In this document: positions 7,803-16,597 of the stretch, in pieces
Layout: the number at the start of each line of letters is the position of its first letter
Numbering within the stretch: the first letter of the stretch is position 1
NCBI GenBank assembly: GCA_964420995.1
Contig: CAYQUX010000005.1
Coordinates: 1 to 64,000 of the forward strand
DNA from: Leptolinea sp964420995
GTDB taxonomy: Bacteria; Chloroflexota; Anaerolineae; Anaerolineales; Anaerolineaceae
Length of the DNA stretch: 64,000 nucleotides
Reading direction: 5' to 3'
Notes under the pieces: model-generated
Database searches by the model: none
What the model saw: only the letters and a program-made list of their open reading frames with translations
What the model was told of the DNA's origin: nothing
Program-made: the position numbers and the translations under genes

Positions 7803-8591
7803 CTACCTGACAAATTTTCCTTTATCCAATGAAAGACTGGTTCTAATAAAGGTTTCCGTGCGAGAGTAGATGGTTTCTCGTTGAATATCCAAAAGTAAGC
7901 AATGCCCAAAGTTTTCAAGCTCAATCAGCTCTTTAATATCAGAAGAAACTGTTTGATAGACAATAGTGCTGCTTTTTTTGTCAATTGTTTCATCATTCTT
8001 TCCCTGGAAGACGATGATCGGTTGGTTGATGCGGGACAGGCAATTTCTGACTTCGTCCTGCAATTTCCCAAGCTCAACCACGGCCTTTAGTGGGTTTACA
8101 CGATATCCTTGCCAGGGTAGATAACCGGGACGGGTGTCATCGAGTCTCTTGGGTGATCCAAACATGAAATTCTGCATTGATCGCGCATCCCGCATGGCTG
8201 GGATAACCAAAGCAGGGGCGTAAGCCAAAATACAGGAGATTTCTGGATGTCTGGCTGCCAGAAGTAGAGTTAATAACCCGCCCATTGATTCACCACCGAT
8301 AATTACCCGTGTGGAGTCTGATTTCAGGTCTTTATATGCCATTTCTGCTGCCGAAACCCATTCCTCATATCCCGTACGGGATAATTCTTGGGGTGAGGTG
8401 CCATGTCCCGGCAATAGGGGAGCGGATACCGTAACACCCAGATGCGAATGCAAAGTCTCTGCGAGTCCTCTTACCTCCAGTGTAGTGGCTGTAAAACCAT
8501 GGAAAAGCAATACGGATGTTGAAGAACCGTGGAGTAAAAAAGAGGTTCCATCATACTGCGCATTAAACAGGCTCGTTTGAGACGTATCCAT
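7803..8591 (-). CDS. Alpha/beta hydrolase (esterase / monoacylglycerol lipase-like)
   Basis: 262 residues, cytoplasmic. It shows the oxyanion HGF motif (VLLFHGFTATTLEVRG), the nucleophile elbow GGESMGG with Ser in GxSxG, a likely acid in FQGKNDETID and the catalytic His in FGHCLLLD. The layout resembles bacterial carboxylesterases and monoacylglycerol lipases (Est30 type). It lies 5 bp after the LarA-like gene and is the last gene of the MBL-LarA-hydrolase operon. The natural substrate is unknown. Confidence 0.85.
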   Translation of the reverse strand: MDTSQTSLFNAQYDGTSFLLHGSSTSVLLFHGFTATTLEVRGLAETLHSHLGVTVSAPLLPGHGTSPQELSRTGYEEWVSAAEMAYKDLKSDSTRVIIGGESMGGLLTLLLAARHPEISCILAYAPALVIPAMRDARSMQNFMFGSPKRLDDTRPGYLPWQGYRVNPLKAVVELGKLQDEVRNCLSRINQPIIVFQGKNDETIDKKSSTIVYQTVSSDIKELIELENFGHCLLLDIQRETIYSRTETFIRTSLSLDKGKFVR

Positions 8592-8596
8592 AGGAT

Positions 8597-9859
8597 TCAG
8601 GTTATCAAAGGTATGGTATTGGTTGCCCTGGGCATGATTGCAATACGGGGAGAGGTTGGGAGGGTGGCCATCGCTTTCATGAAAGCATTTTCAATGGAAT
8701 CGGCCGGTTCCAGAAGAAGTCGTTTCACACGGGTAGGGGAGATGTTAGAGATCAAAATTATTCTGATGCGATCCTGCTCGCGGGCGAATTGGAGAGATTT
8801 GTGTGGCCCTACCCGGAAGCCCTCCTGTTTTAATTTCGTATAGATTTGTTCCGTTGTTGTAATTCCTTCCATGAAAGCTTCGTAACTATTGCTCCCGACA
8901 CCTTCACTACATTGTGCCACTAAAATCACACATCCACCGTCTCGGGTAATACTTGCGGCATGAGACAAACCTTTTTGAGATTGGTATAGATTGATGTCTT
9001 TAGGATACCCGCCGGGGGAGGCGATGACCAGGTCAAATTTACCGGTCTCAACTTTTGTCTGGCAGATACGTTTCGATACGGGAATGCCTCTTAACATAAC
9101 TTCCCGGGGTGATCCCATTACCGCATGCATGATCTGTTTGGAAGAATTCATGACAACATTCAATGCAGCGTCGATCTTTATCATGTCCCCGATTTCTTCA
9201 AGGTCCATACGGGTGGGGTTGGTCTCATACACTCCAAAAGTTGACTGAGGATCGACAAGCATGGAATGGTTTTGATTAATTGTTTCCCGACCGGTTAAAC
9301 CTATTCCGGCGGTTTTTGCTCCACCTGAATAACCCATAAAATGGTGTGGTTCGATGTTGCCTACCAATATCTTTAGATCGGATTTGAAGAAGGCCGAATT
9401 TACCCACACAGAGGTCTGACGCGAGGTTTTACCAAGGTAGTGCAGATTTCCTGCGTCATCACAATCATGAGAGACAATTTTGTACCTGGAAATTATTTCA
9501 GCCGGTAAGATCAAATGAAATTCATCACCTGGCATGGGAATATGTGTACCGGTAGCGATAAAGAAAGTTATCTGCTCAGGCAAAAAACCAATTTCAGCCA
9601 TTTTCTGCAGAATTAGCGGGATCATGACATCATTGGGTACCGGCCTGGTTTTGTCATTGATGGCAATGGCAACTGTCCCGGTTGGTTTTACCGCATCCCA
9701 TGAAAAGGAACCAACAGGATGCTCGATTGCGTCCTTCACGATGACCTTTTCATCACCACTGGGGGATACTACTGCCGGTAGAATGGTTACAGGTGAAAAC
9801 GACACATCTAAATCCAATGAAAGTTGTTCTTTTCCATAGGGCAAACTAAAAACGGGCAT
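8597..9859 (-). CDS. larA: LarA-family nickel-pincer racemase
   Basis: 420 residues, LarA fold (DUF2088 N-terminal plus C-terminal domain). Residues that bind or work with the nickel-pincer nucleotide are in place: His106 (GTHIP), His172 (EPHHF), Lys182 (GGAK, the covalent attachment lysine) and His198 (NHS). Against Lactobacillus LarA, His108, His174, Lys184 and His200 sit at a constant offset of two. It is therefore likely an active racemase or epimerase of a 2-hydroxy acid; lactate is the founding substrate, but paralogues act on many others. No larB, larC or larE cofactor genes are in the window. It is between an MBL-fold gene (1 bp gap) and an esterase gene (5 bp gap). Confidence 0.86.
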   Translation of the reverse strand: MPVFSLPYGKEQLSLDLDVSFSPVTILPAVVSPSGDEKVIVKDAIEHPVGSFSWDAVKPTGTVAIAINDKTRPVPNDVMIPLILQKMAEIGFLPEQITFFIATGTHIPMPGDEFHLILPAEIISRYKIVSHDCDDAGNLHYLGKTSRQTSVWVNSAFFKSDLKILVGNIEPHHFMGYSGGAKTAGIGLTGRETINQNHSMLVDPQSTFGVYETNPTRMDLEEIGDMIKIDAALNVVMNSSKQIMHAVMGSPREVMLRGIPVSKRICQTKVETGKFDLVIASPGGYPKDINLYQSQKGLSHAASITRDGGCVILVAQCSEGVGSNSYEAFMEGITTTEQIYTKLKQEGFRVGPHKSLQFAREQDRIRIILISNISPTRVKRLLLEPADSIENAFMKAMATLPTSPRIAIMPRATNTIPLIT

Positions 9860-9860
9860 A

Positions 9861-10508
9861 TCAATTCCTCAAATCAAAATAGGCATGCCCGCAGCAAATA
9901 ACAGCGGGGTTTAATTTCATCAATTTTTCAAATGATTCCCGGGCTTGTTCTGGATTTCCAGCCGTAGCATCCACTGTGGGAGCCGGTTTCCCTTTATCCG
10001 ATGTTATCGCGTCTCCTGCGAATAAGATCCGCAGATCAGGTAAAAAGAAGGATATGTGCCCTGGTGTATGTCCGGGTGACGCGACAACCTTCATACCTCC
10101 CATAATGGGAAGAATATCTCCATCTTCGATCATTTTATCCACTGACACAGGAGGTGAGGTTAATAAGCCTTTTATTAATGGAAAAATTATTTTAAATACA
10201 CCCCTGGGAATAATTGGACGGCTACTGGACCCGTTTCGAATGGCATCTGTTTCAATTTTGGATGCCCAAATTTCCGCTCCGGTGACTGATTTTAGTGAAC
10301 TGGCGGCGCCATAGTGGTCGGCGTCAGAATGTGTAATCAGTATTCGACTCAATCTGGATGAGTCAAGATTGTTCTCTTGAAGGTATTTGAGTACTTTTTT
10401 ATCGTTGGCTTTCATTCCGGTATCTATTAGTGTGATTTCTTTCTTATCCCAAATAATGTATTGGTTTACAAAGCCAACAATTCGGTGAATTCCCGGTAGA
10501 ATCTCCAT
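9861..10508 (-). CDS. MBL-fold metallo-hydrolase with a variant metal motif
   Basis: 215 residues. The metallo-beta-lactamase core is complete: DTGMK early Asp, ITHSDADHYGA, SPGHTPGHISFF, FAGDAI and a final CGHAYFD. The usual HxHxDH reads HSDADH, so the second His is Asp, a natural variant seen in some glyoxalase-like MBL proteins that keeps metal ligands. It is probably a thioester or lactone hydrolase or a glyoxalase II-like enzyme. First gene of the operon with larA and the esterase; a good AGGAGG Shine-Dalgarno precedes the ATG. Hydroxy-acid metabolism would tie a glyoxalase-like enzyme to LarA, but this is inference. Confidence 0.82.
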   Translation of the reverse strand: MEILPGIHRIVGFVNQYIIWDKKEITLIDTGMKANDKKVLKYLQENNLDSSRLSRILITHSDADHYGAASSLKSVTGAEIWASKIETDAIRNGSSSRPIIPRGVFKIIFPLIKGLLTSPPVSVDKMIEDGDILPIMGGMKVVASPGHTPGHISFFLPDLRILFAGDAITSDKGKPAPTVDATAGNPEQARESFEKLMKLNPAVICCGHAYFDLRN

Positions 10509-10939
10509 CTGTCCTCCTGTAGTTACTACTTCCTTTGTTCCCTTAATTGTATCTTTTTTGAGTAAATGTATACGAAATTGCTTTCGGAGCAGGGGGTATG
10601 GCTTCCTAAAAAAAAGGAACCTTAAAAATTATTTTGATTATTTCAGCCGGATAAGAGATACATATACTTCACAATGATTGGTTGAAACTATGAAGAAACA
10701 GGATAAATTAGTTTGATAGAACAATCATACTAAATACTACTCAGGGAAATACCAGAAATGGTGCAATGCTTGCACAGATAATTATTGAATTCATCACATA
10801 CCGAACAAATTTAGCAGGTGACTTGTATATTTTTTCTAGCGGTGAAAATACCAGAATGAGACTACTTTGTTGCGACAACATATCCATCATTTATTACAGG
10901 GCAGGAGTGGATTTTTGAAGGTTTAGTTGATAAAATACG
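10509..10939. other. Intergenic region without a recognised gene
   Basis: An AT-rich stretch of about 430 bp between the MBL operon (leftward) and the Xer-type recombinase (rightward). I see no coding sequence, tRNA, insertion-sequence end or convincing promoter. A short GC-flanked palindrome (TGTTGCGACAACA) lies near 10870. The dif-like site begins at its right end. Confidence 0.5.
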
Positions 10940-10977
10940 TTTATGGTTTCGATAAGTTACATTATCGCAAACATAAT
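10940..10977. other. dif-like Xer recombination site candidate
   Basis: Two 16-bp arms (10940-10955 and 10962-10977) are inverted copies matching at 13 of 16 positions and flank a 6-bp centre, GTTACA. The inner edges are CGATAA and TTATCG, giving the ATAA-N6-TTAT core typical of dif and related XerC/XerD sites. The right arm, TTATCGCAAAC, resembles the XerD arm TTATGTTAAAT. It lies 24 bp upstream of a Xer-type recombinase gene, the arrangement known for single-recombinase XerS and XerH systems. An operator for the same gene would be the main alternative. Confidence 0.55.
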
Positions 10978-11001
10978 GCGTAAAAGGAGATACACATCCG
11001 G

Positions 11002-11991
11002 ATGACAGAAATAATGATTTTTGATGCTGTAGAACGCTTTCTGAAAACAGTTTCACAGGCGCGAAGTGAAAATACTGCGCTGACATACGGCAATGCCCTC
11101 TCGTTATTCCTTGAAGTTCTTGAGAAGAATCACATTGATCCACATAATTGCTTCGTAGAAAGCCTCACCGAGGACGCTATCGCCTGGATGATCGCACGAT
11201 TGAAAGATCATGCGCCTTCAACTGAACGGCTTTACCTGACAGCTGTTACGCGATTCTATGAATATTTGGCGGCAGAAAGTCTTTCAGTCATAAACCTGCC
11301 CCGAATTCAAATGTTAATTCATCAACGCGCACGACGACCGGGACAACGCCTCCCGATGTTCCCCCGCGATAATATTGATATTATTGTAGAACATATGCTC
11401 TCGAAAAAATATTTTCAAGGTGATACCCCTGAAGAACAATTACGAAATTTGAGAGACAGAGCCTTTCTGATTACCCTGGCAGATACCGGTTTTCGTGTCC
11501 ACGAAGCCTGCGGGTTACGGCGTGGTGATATTGATTGGAATGAGGGCAAAGCTGTAGTAATTGGCAAGGGAAATCGACAGGCAGTGGTTCGGTTTAGCAC
11601 ACGATCCATGGAAGCGATAAAGGATTATCTTGCCTCAAGAGCCATTCTTGATGGTTCATCTGGAAAGCCGCTGGCTTCCCTGCCCCTTTTTTGCCGTCAC
11701 GATAAAGGTGCTGGCAAGAAGGTAAAACCAATCACCACAACGACTGGTCGTGAAATTGTGGCTGATTGGGTCAGAGCTATTCTTGGGCCAGAATCTGTTG
11801 GAACCATTACCCCTCATTCATTCAGGCATTATTTTGTGACCCGGGTTTTACATAGTTCTGGAAATTTGAAACTCGCGCAGGAACTGGCACGTCATAAAAG
11901 TATTGCCGTCACCCAACGATATGCTCATTTAAACGATGACGAGCTGGATAAAGGGTACTTTGATATCTTTGAATCTAGAAAGCAGGAATAG
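11002..11991 (+). CDS. Tyrosine recombinase of the XerC/XerD type
   Basis: 329 residues. It has an N-terminal SAM-like DNA-binding domain (about 1-105) and a C-terminal catalytic domain. Catalytic residues are all visible: Arg in GFRVHEACGLRRGD, Lys in IGKGNR, HxxR in HSFRHYF, His in LARHKSIAVTQ and the nucleophile Tyr in QRYAH. The length is close to chromosomal Xer proteins (about 300), without long arm-binding domains of phage integrases. AAAAGGAG lies 12 bp before the ATG, which is slightly far; an ATG five codons in is an alternative. It stands alone, with no excisionase or cargo around, which favours a housekeeping or solitary Xer over a mobile-element integrase. Confidence 0.87.
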   Translation: MTEIMIFDAVERFLKTVSQARSENTALTYGNALSLFLEVLEKNHIDPHNCFVESLTEDAIAWMIARLKDHAPSTERLYLTAVTRFYEYLAAESLSVINLPRIQMLIHQRARRPGQRLPMFPRDNIDIIVEHMLSKKYFQGDTPEEQLRNLRDRAFLITLADTGFRVHEACGLRRGDIDWNEGKAVVIGKGNRQAVVRFSTRSMEAIKDYLASRAILDGSSGKPLASLPLFCRHDKGAGKKVKPITTTTGREIVADWVRAILGPESVGTITPHSFRHYFVTRVLHSSGNLKLAQELARHKSIAVTQRYAHLNDDELDKGYFDIFESRKQE

Positions 11992-12021
11992 CAATACCAA
12001 ATCTATGCGAAATCTTTTCTT

Positions 12022-13554
12022 TTATTTCTTCTTCCTGCTTTTCTTGAATCGCTTTGTTGAATAGAGTTGATTAAGGACTTCCTCCCTGCCTGGTTCAATG
12101 GTCGTTTGGAACATTTCATTCAGGTTTTTAATCAAAATGGGATTGGTTGTTTTGGGAGAAGAAGTTTTTTGTAATCTTGAAGATTGAGTAAAGGAAGCAT
12201 CACCAACCTTTACCGGCACCGCCTTTTTTCCAATATTTTTTGATCCAGGCAATTTATACATTGACAGTGCTTTATCTGCATTTTCGTGAACAACGCAATC
12301 AGTCAAGTTTTCAATTTGTATTTGAGGTCTCTGGTTCCGCACAGTGAGAAGACCGGTAAAACTCATCCACTGCCCCGCCCAAGAATCAATTGATATATCC
12401 ATAGTTTGAACATCCGACAATACCGGTCCCCAGAGAATGCCGGTAAAACTATTTTCCTGCCAGTCACCAAAATTGATGAAAATATGTTCTTCCCCACGGA
12501 TTGTATACCCATGAAAGACTTCTGTTACCTGCCCTATTACAGTTATTATTTCACCTTCATTTCGACATATTTCAAATTTGTTTTCTGAAAACAATACAGG
12601 AATATCCTGTTGATTTGGCGTAATTCGACTAAAAAATTTTGATTGCTTGGAAACCGGTTGCCTGCTATTGGTAAGGAGCTCCTCAAGTGACGGCACAGAT
12701 TCAACCGGTGCTTGACAGATTTCCTTAAATCGAGGAATGAATTTTTCTGTCGACGGCAAATTTTCCAACTCTTTAAGCATATTGCTAATTATTGGATCAA
12801 GAAAATCACTCCGTTGGAAAATTAATCCTTCACCGCCCGATTGATATTTTTTCCACAATGTGGGATCGGAAGCGACCGCCAGCATCGCCAGGTAAATTAT
12901 AATGGAAGAAAAATGGTCCAAATGACTGTTAAATTGTGATGTTGTTCGTTGGGGGTGTTGAAAATGGATATTCCCCAATTCGCTGCTTTTTCTGCCGGCC
13001 AGCGATGGAACATACATGCCATCATAATCAATAAGAAATATTTCCCCAGATTTGATGATGATATTTCGATGTGAAAGATCACCATGAGCCATGTTATTCA
13101 CTTCGAGCAGGCGGCACATCTCTCGAAATTTTTCGGCAATTTCACAGATAGCCCCGGGGTTATCAAGGTTGTGCTGTAAAAAGGATTCCAGCGATTCTCC
13201 TTCCACCCATTCAAGAATGGATATTGGGAATTGCTTGCCTTTTACGATTATTCCGTGGTGGAAATACTGTGTGGGAACAAAATATGGTAACTTTGATGTT
13301 TCGATAGCGCGGCAAATCTGCGCGTATCGAATCGCTCTATCGCGAACACCTCGATGAAAACAACGGGCCGCCCAGGCAGTCTCCTTGTAAAGAACTTTGT
13401 AGGTTAGAGTAAACCCCCCGGAACGAACCCGTGGAAAACCCCAGAGGTCACTTTCAACAGATCCCTGCTTGAGAAAATTTATCGTAAAAGCTTTTTCCGG
13501 GTGTTGTAAAGCGGACTGGTAATCTGCGAAAGAAGGATAATGATGGGATGGCAT
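12022..13554 (-). CDS. Atypical protein kinase with a C-terminal OB-fold-like domain
   Basis: 510 residues. The kinase domain spans about 35-290: a glycine-rich stretch (RVRSGGF), WAARCF where the VAIK lysine is Arg64, catalytic loop HGDLSHRN (Asp159, Asn164) and a DFG equivalent DYDG (Asp176/Asp178), then MYVPS. The lysine change makes activity uncertain. Residues about 335-425 form a predicted beta-rich segment (GEIITVIGQVTEVFHGY, HIFINFGDW, GQWMSFTGLL) that looks like an OB fold and may bind nucleic acid. The tail is basic (KKSRKKK). The start overlaps the PP2C stop by 1 bp. With the PP2C and vWA genes upstream it forms a triad like the TerY-associated kinase/phosphatase/vWA modules. Confidence 0.75.
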   Translation of the reverse strand: MPSHHYPSFADYQSALQHPEKAFTINFLKQGSVESDLWGFPRVRSGGFTLTYKVLYKETAWAARCFHRGVRDRAIRYAQICRAIETSKLPYFVPTQYFHHGIIVKGKQFPISILEWVEGESLESFLQHNLDNPGAICEIAEKFREMCRLLEVNNMAHGDLSHRNIIIKSGEIFLIDYDGMYVPSLAGRKSSELGNIHFQHPQRTTSQFNSHLDHFSSIIIYLAMLAVASDPTLWKKYQSGGEGLIFQRSDFLDPIISNMLKELENLPSTEKFIPRFKEICQAPVESVPSLEELLTNSRQPVSKQSKFFSRITPNQQDIPVLFSENKFEICRNEGEIITVIGQVTEVFHGYTIRGEEHIFINFGDWQENSFTGILWGPVLSDVQTMDISIDSWAGQWMSFTGLLTVRNQRPQIQIENLTDCVVHENADKALSMYKLPGSKNIGKKAVPVKVGDASFTQSSRLQKTSSPKTTNPILIKNLNEMFQTTIEPGREEVLNQLYSTKRFKKSRKKK

Positions 13555-14336
13555 TATTCTGTTTCTCCCAGTTCAATAAAAATCAAAGAGGTATCGTCAT
13601 TCTTGATTTCGTTCTTTTTTCTCAGATCTTTCACCCAGTGCTCAAATCCAATGGTGGACTTTCCATTCCTTATGGATAAAAGCATTTTTAGAAATTCGAA
13701 TTGCTCACTCTGATTTCTTTTCATTATCCATGAAGAGATTGCGTCAGAACCAAGAAGTAGTTGATCACCCATTTTCAGGGAACCTCTGGCCGTTTGGATG
13801 CGGCCTTTTATTGTGTCCGTTTTCTCGCTTCTCGAAGGAATTAATACCGGGGAGTTTGAAAATTCTCTGGAATCTTGTAATGGTAATGACAGAAAAAATT
13901 CACGATTGCGGGCAATGAAAAGACAACAATCTCCTACAGCCAGAGCATTCCAAACAAACGCGTTTGACGGGTGCAATGGAAAATGCTTTATCTCGAGCCA
14001 GGTTAAGGCAGAGAAAGCTCCCTGACGCAGCTTTTCTTGAGCGTGCCAGGGAAGTTCGACCAATTTCATGGCTCCCTGCCAGTTTCCCTGCGCGGAACGA
14101 ACTGCCCTGAGGAAATTCCCTTCTGACAGATTTGTATTGGCGCAGGTTTCTACCAGTATCCTCGCCCATAAACCCGAGAAACTGGTCTGGGTTGCTCCAT
14201 CTGCCACCAGGAAAGAAGCCGCTGAACCATTATTACTCTTCCCAACACCTGAAATCGGGAACACGGCATCTTCGTTTTCTGCTTCTGTGTTTCCGGCCTT
14301 TGGAATTGATAGTGAAAGCCAGGTTATTGGTGCCAA
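13554..14336 (-). CDS. PP2C-family serine/threonine phosphatase
   Basis: 260 residues. PP2C metal-binding and core motifs: NEDAVFP, VADGAT (canonical DG motif), AVGDCCLF, LLLGSDAISSWI and the C-terminal KNDDTSLIFIE (final metal Asp). It should remove phosphates placed by the adjacent kinase and is probably Mn/Mg dependent. It starts 5 bp after the vWA stop, and its stop overlaps the kinase start. No TM segment, so it is cytoplasmic. Confidence 0.85.
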   Translation of the reverse strand: MAPITWLSLSIPKAGNTEAENEDAVFPISGVGKSNNGSAASFLVADGATQTSFSGLWARILVETCANTNLSEGNFLRAVRSAQGNWQGAMKLVELPWHAQEKLRQGAFSALTWLEIKHFPLHPSNAFVWNALAVGDCCLFIARNREFFLSLPLQDSREFSNSPVLIPSRSEKTDTIKGRIQTARGSLKMGDQLLLGSDAISSWIMKRNQSEQFEFLKMLLSIRNGKSTIGFEHWVKDLRKKNEIKNDDTSLIFIELGETE

Positions 14337-14341
14337 ATTTT

Positions 14342-15187
14342 TCAGATGATATTGGCCGGCCGGGTACCAATTTCAAGACCCTGGACAATTCCGGCGATAT
14401 CGGAGTTATACACAATGCTGCGAGAGTTTGGATCTACTTCTACACCAAGAATTTCTTCCGCGGCACGCCGAAGGTTTGCCGGCATCTGACTTGACATGGT
14501 AAACATAGCCCGGGAGGAAAAGTCCGGCATCTGTTCAACACTGGTGGGATAGACAACCGGTTGATCATACGGATGTGATGACGTGTGCAGTGTGATTAAG
14601 AGCACATTACCGTCATTTGTGGAAAGAGAACGTAGATTCTCGGCTGCGATGGCAACTTGCCCGTCATTGGATTGCCCATCGGTCAAATTTATCACTGTCG
14701 GGGGATATGAATCTGGATGGTCCAGAACCCATTGAGAGAGAATCCGGTATGCCTCTTCAAAAACCTGCCGCATGGGTGTGCTGCCCCGGCTGTACGGTTC
14801 GACCCAGATTGGAAATTTGTAGCTAATGTCAACCATCCCACCCTCGCCATCCGGCTCCTGTCGTACGCGGTCTTCAATCCGTAATGGGTGCTCATACACC
14901 TCATTGATCCAGGCCAGGTGGGAATCTTCATCTGCGCAGGCCAGAATTGACCTTATTTCAGAACCGTATCCAATAATTCCAACCTGATAATATGGGCGGA
15001 TATCCAGGTCCTTGGAGGCAGAAACGACTAGACTCTGCAGAACCCGATTTAGAGCTTCAGCTACAAACTCGGATTTTCGAGGATTCCCTTCAGTTCCCAT
15101 CACAGGTTCATTCATGGAAGTGGAATGGTCTACGAGAAACAAAAAACAGGTAGGGTTTGCGCGACTTATTTCAGCCTGATAGGACAT
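14342..15187 (-). CDS. von Willebrand factor A domain protein of a kinase/phosphatase triad
   Basis: 281 residues, almost entirely a vWA domain. The MIDAS residues are visible: DHSTSM near the N-terminus, Thr in RGSTPM, and Asp in NLTDGQS. Such proteins act as metal-dependent protein-binding scaffolds; in TerY-P triads the vWA protein is thought to be the phosphorylation target or adaptor. I chose ATG at 15187 over the upstream in-frame TTG at 15199, because GGAGAGG lies just before the ATG. First of the three consecutive triad genes. Confidence 0.85.
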   Translation of the reverse strand: MSYQAEISRANPTCFLFLVDHSTSMNEPVMGTEGNPRKSEFVAEALNRVLQSLVVSASKDLDIRPYYQVGIIGYGSEIRSILACADEDSHLAWINEVYEHPLRIEDRVRQEPDGEGGMVDISYKFPIWVEPYSRGSTPMRQVFEEAYRILSQWVLDHPDSYPPTVINLTDGQSNDGQVAIAAENLRSLSTNDGNVLLITLHTSSHPYDQPVVYPTSVEQMPDFSSRAMFTMSSQMPANLRRAAEEILGVEVDPNSRSIVYNSDIAGIVQGLEIGTRPANII

Positions 15188-15208
15188 AAACCTCTCCAAT
15201 CGCCTAAT

Positions 15209-16597
15209 TTATTTGGTTCTGCTTCTTAATAAATATAACACTCGAAGGGTGCCTTCAAGTGGTTGCTTCTTTACAATTTCGAAAGATTTGCCAAACGCCG
15301 TTTCAAAGCCTTCAATCGAATAGTGCGGGAAGATATCCTTGCGGGTATTGAGGAGGATTTTTACCTGTGAATCCTCTTTGGGAACAAATTCGAGGATGGT
15401 GTAATTTCCCAAAGAGCGCAAATACTCGGCAAAAAACTCCAGAGGTACATTATTCGAAATGCATATATGGTGGATGAGAGCAAGCGCCAGCACAACATCA
15501 ACAGGACCACGTTTGGTGAGAGAATCTCGTTCCGCATTGGCCCAACCGATACCTCCGCTTGGATTTGTTAAATCCTGAACAAGGGGTAATATGCCAACCT
15601 CTTTGGACGATTTTATCTGCCGGTAATTCTTTTCCACTGCGGCCGGGTCTATGTCAAATGAGACTACTGAACCAAAATCCATGGCAACCCGGCTAAACTC
15701 TCCCGTATTGGCACCCAGATCCCAGATCTTTCCACCACCCGTTTCCTGCAAAAACGAGCGAACCTGTTGTTTCTTATCTTCAAAGGCATCGGATGAATAA
15801 TTTGTGATGTCATAATATTCAGCCCATTCCGTGCCTTTTGGCTGCCATTCAAGCCCTTTTATTGTGCTCTGAAGGCTGTCAATTACCCCAAGCAGACCAG
15901 TTTGGGAGACTGAAATATTTTTCGTCGAGGTTTCAGTAGAACTGGAATATTTCTTCTGCACGTTGGAGTGTATATGAATGTGGGTTGCCAGACCAAGATT
16001 TAGCCTGCTGGACCAGGGAAGCAGCTTGGAACACAGATCAAGCGGTACGCCATCGATATACACACGTAAAAGTTGATTCAAGCGGATATCCACTTTTGAC
16101 ATCAGGGCAAGTGGTGCCAGAAAATGCTGGCAGAATTGTTTATAGGCGTCCCAGGGTTTGCCGTCTGTATATTCATCAAAAGACAGCGTATCAATCAGAA
16201 TGGGTTTGCCATTAACAAATTGAATGTTATACGCTGATGCATCTTTTAAGGTGAGACCCTTCTCGAGTGCCAGTTTCTGAATTTTAAGGGTTAAAAGAGC
16301 GGCGTCTTTCAACTGACTGAAGCACCATTCATACGGGTAGGATATGAAAAAGACCTTCTCTGGTTTTATCACCAGGAATGATGTATCCGGTCTGGCAGGT
16401 TTGATATCCCTTGCCTCTTCGTGAGGAATAATCCATCCTTTTTTAATCAATGCAGCGTACAAACCGCTATCCATCAACTTCTTATAGGTAGACGAATATT
16501 CCAGATTGATCTGGCGGTATAAATGACCGCCTTGAGAGAAAAGGAAACCGCTCGGATCGCGGAAAGATGAAGAAATAGAATAAGTATCTTTGGTCAT
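15209..16597 (-). CDS. NoeA-like SAM-dependent methyltransferase
   Basis: 462 residues, two parts. The N-terminal half (about 1-235) resembles nodulation protein NoeA and relatives; it contains LKDASAYNIQFVNGKP followed by LIDTLSFD, which looks like a degenerate kinase catalytic loop and metal Asp. The C-terminal half is a class I methyltransferase: IWDLGANTGEFS (motif I), SFDIDPAAVEKN (acidic end of strand 2) and DVVLALALIHHI (motif IV region). The substrate is unknown. Its start overlaps the queuosine-precursor transporter stop by 4 bp, and the vWA gene begins 21 bp after its stop, so it is probably cotranscribed with the triad. Confidence 0.75.
   Translation of the reverse strand: MTKDTYSISSSFRDPSGFLFSQGGHLYRQINLEYSSTYKKLMDSGLYAALIKKGWIIPHEEARDIKPARPDTSFLVIKPEKVFFISYPYEWCFSQLKDAALLTLKIQKLALEKGLTLKDASAYNIQFVNGKPILIDTLSFDEYTDGKPWDAYKQFCQHFLAPLALMSKVDIRLNQLLRVYIDGVPLDLCSKLLPWSSRLNLGLATHIHIHSNVQKKYSSSTETSTKNISVSQTGLLGVIDSLQSTIKGLEWQPKGTEWAEYYDITNYSSDAFEDKKQQVRSFLQETGGGKIWDLGANTGEFSRVAMDFGSVVSFDIDPAAVEKNYRQIKSSKEVGILPLVQDLTNPSGGIGWANAERDSLTKRGPVDVVLALALIHHICISNNVPLEFFAEYLRSLGNYTILEFVPKEDSQVKILLNTRKDIFPHYSIEGFETAFGKSFEIVKKQPLEGTLRVLYLLRSRTK

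Noticed and set aside
10509..11991. Integrated mobile element ending at the recombinase
   Set aside because: No tRNA target, no direct-repeat ends, no cargo or phage genes, and base composition similar to its neighbours.
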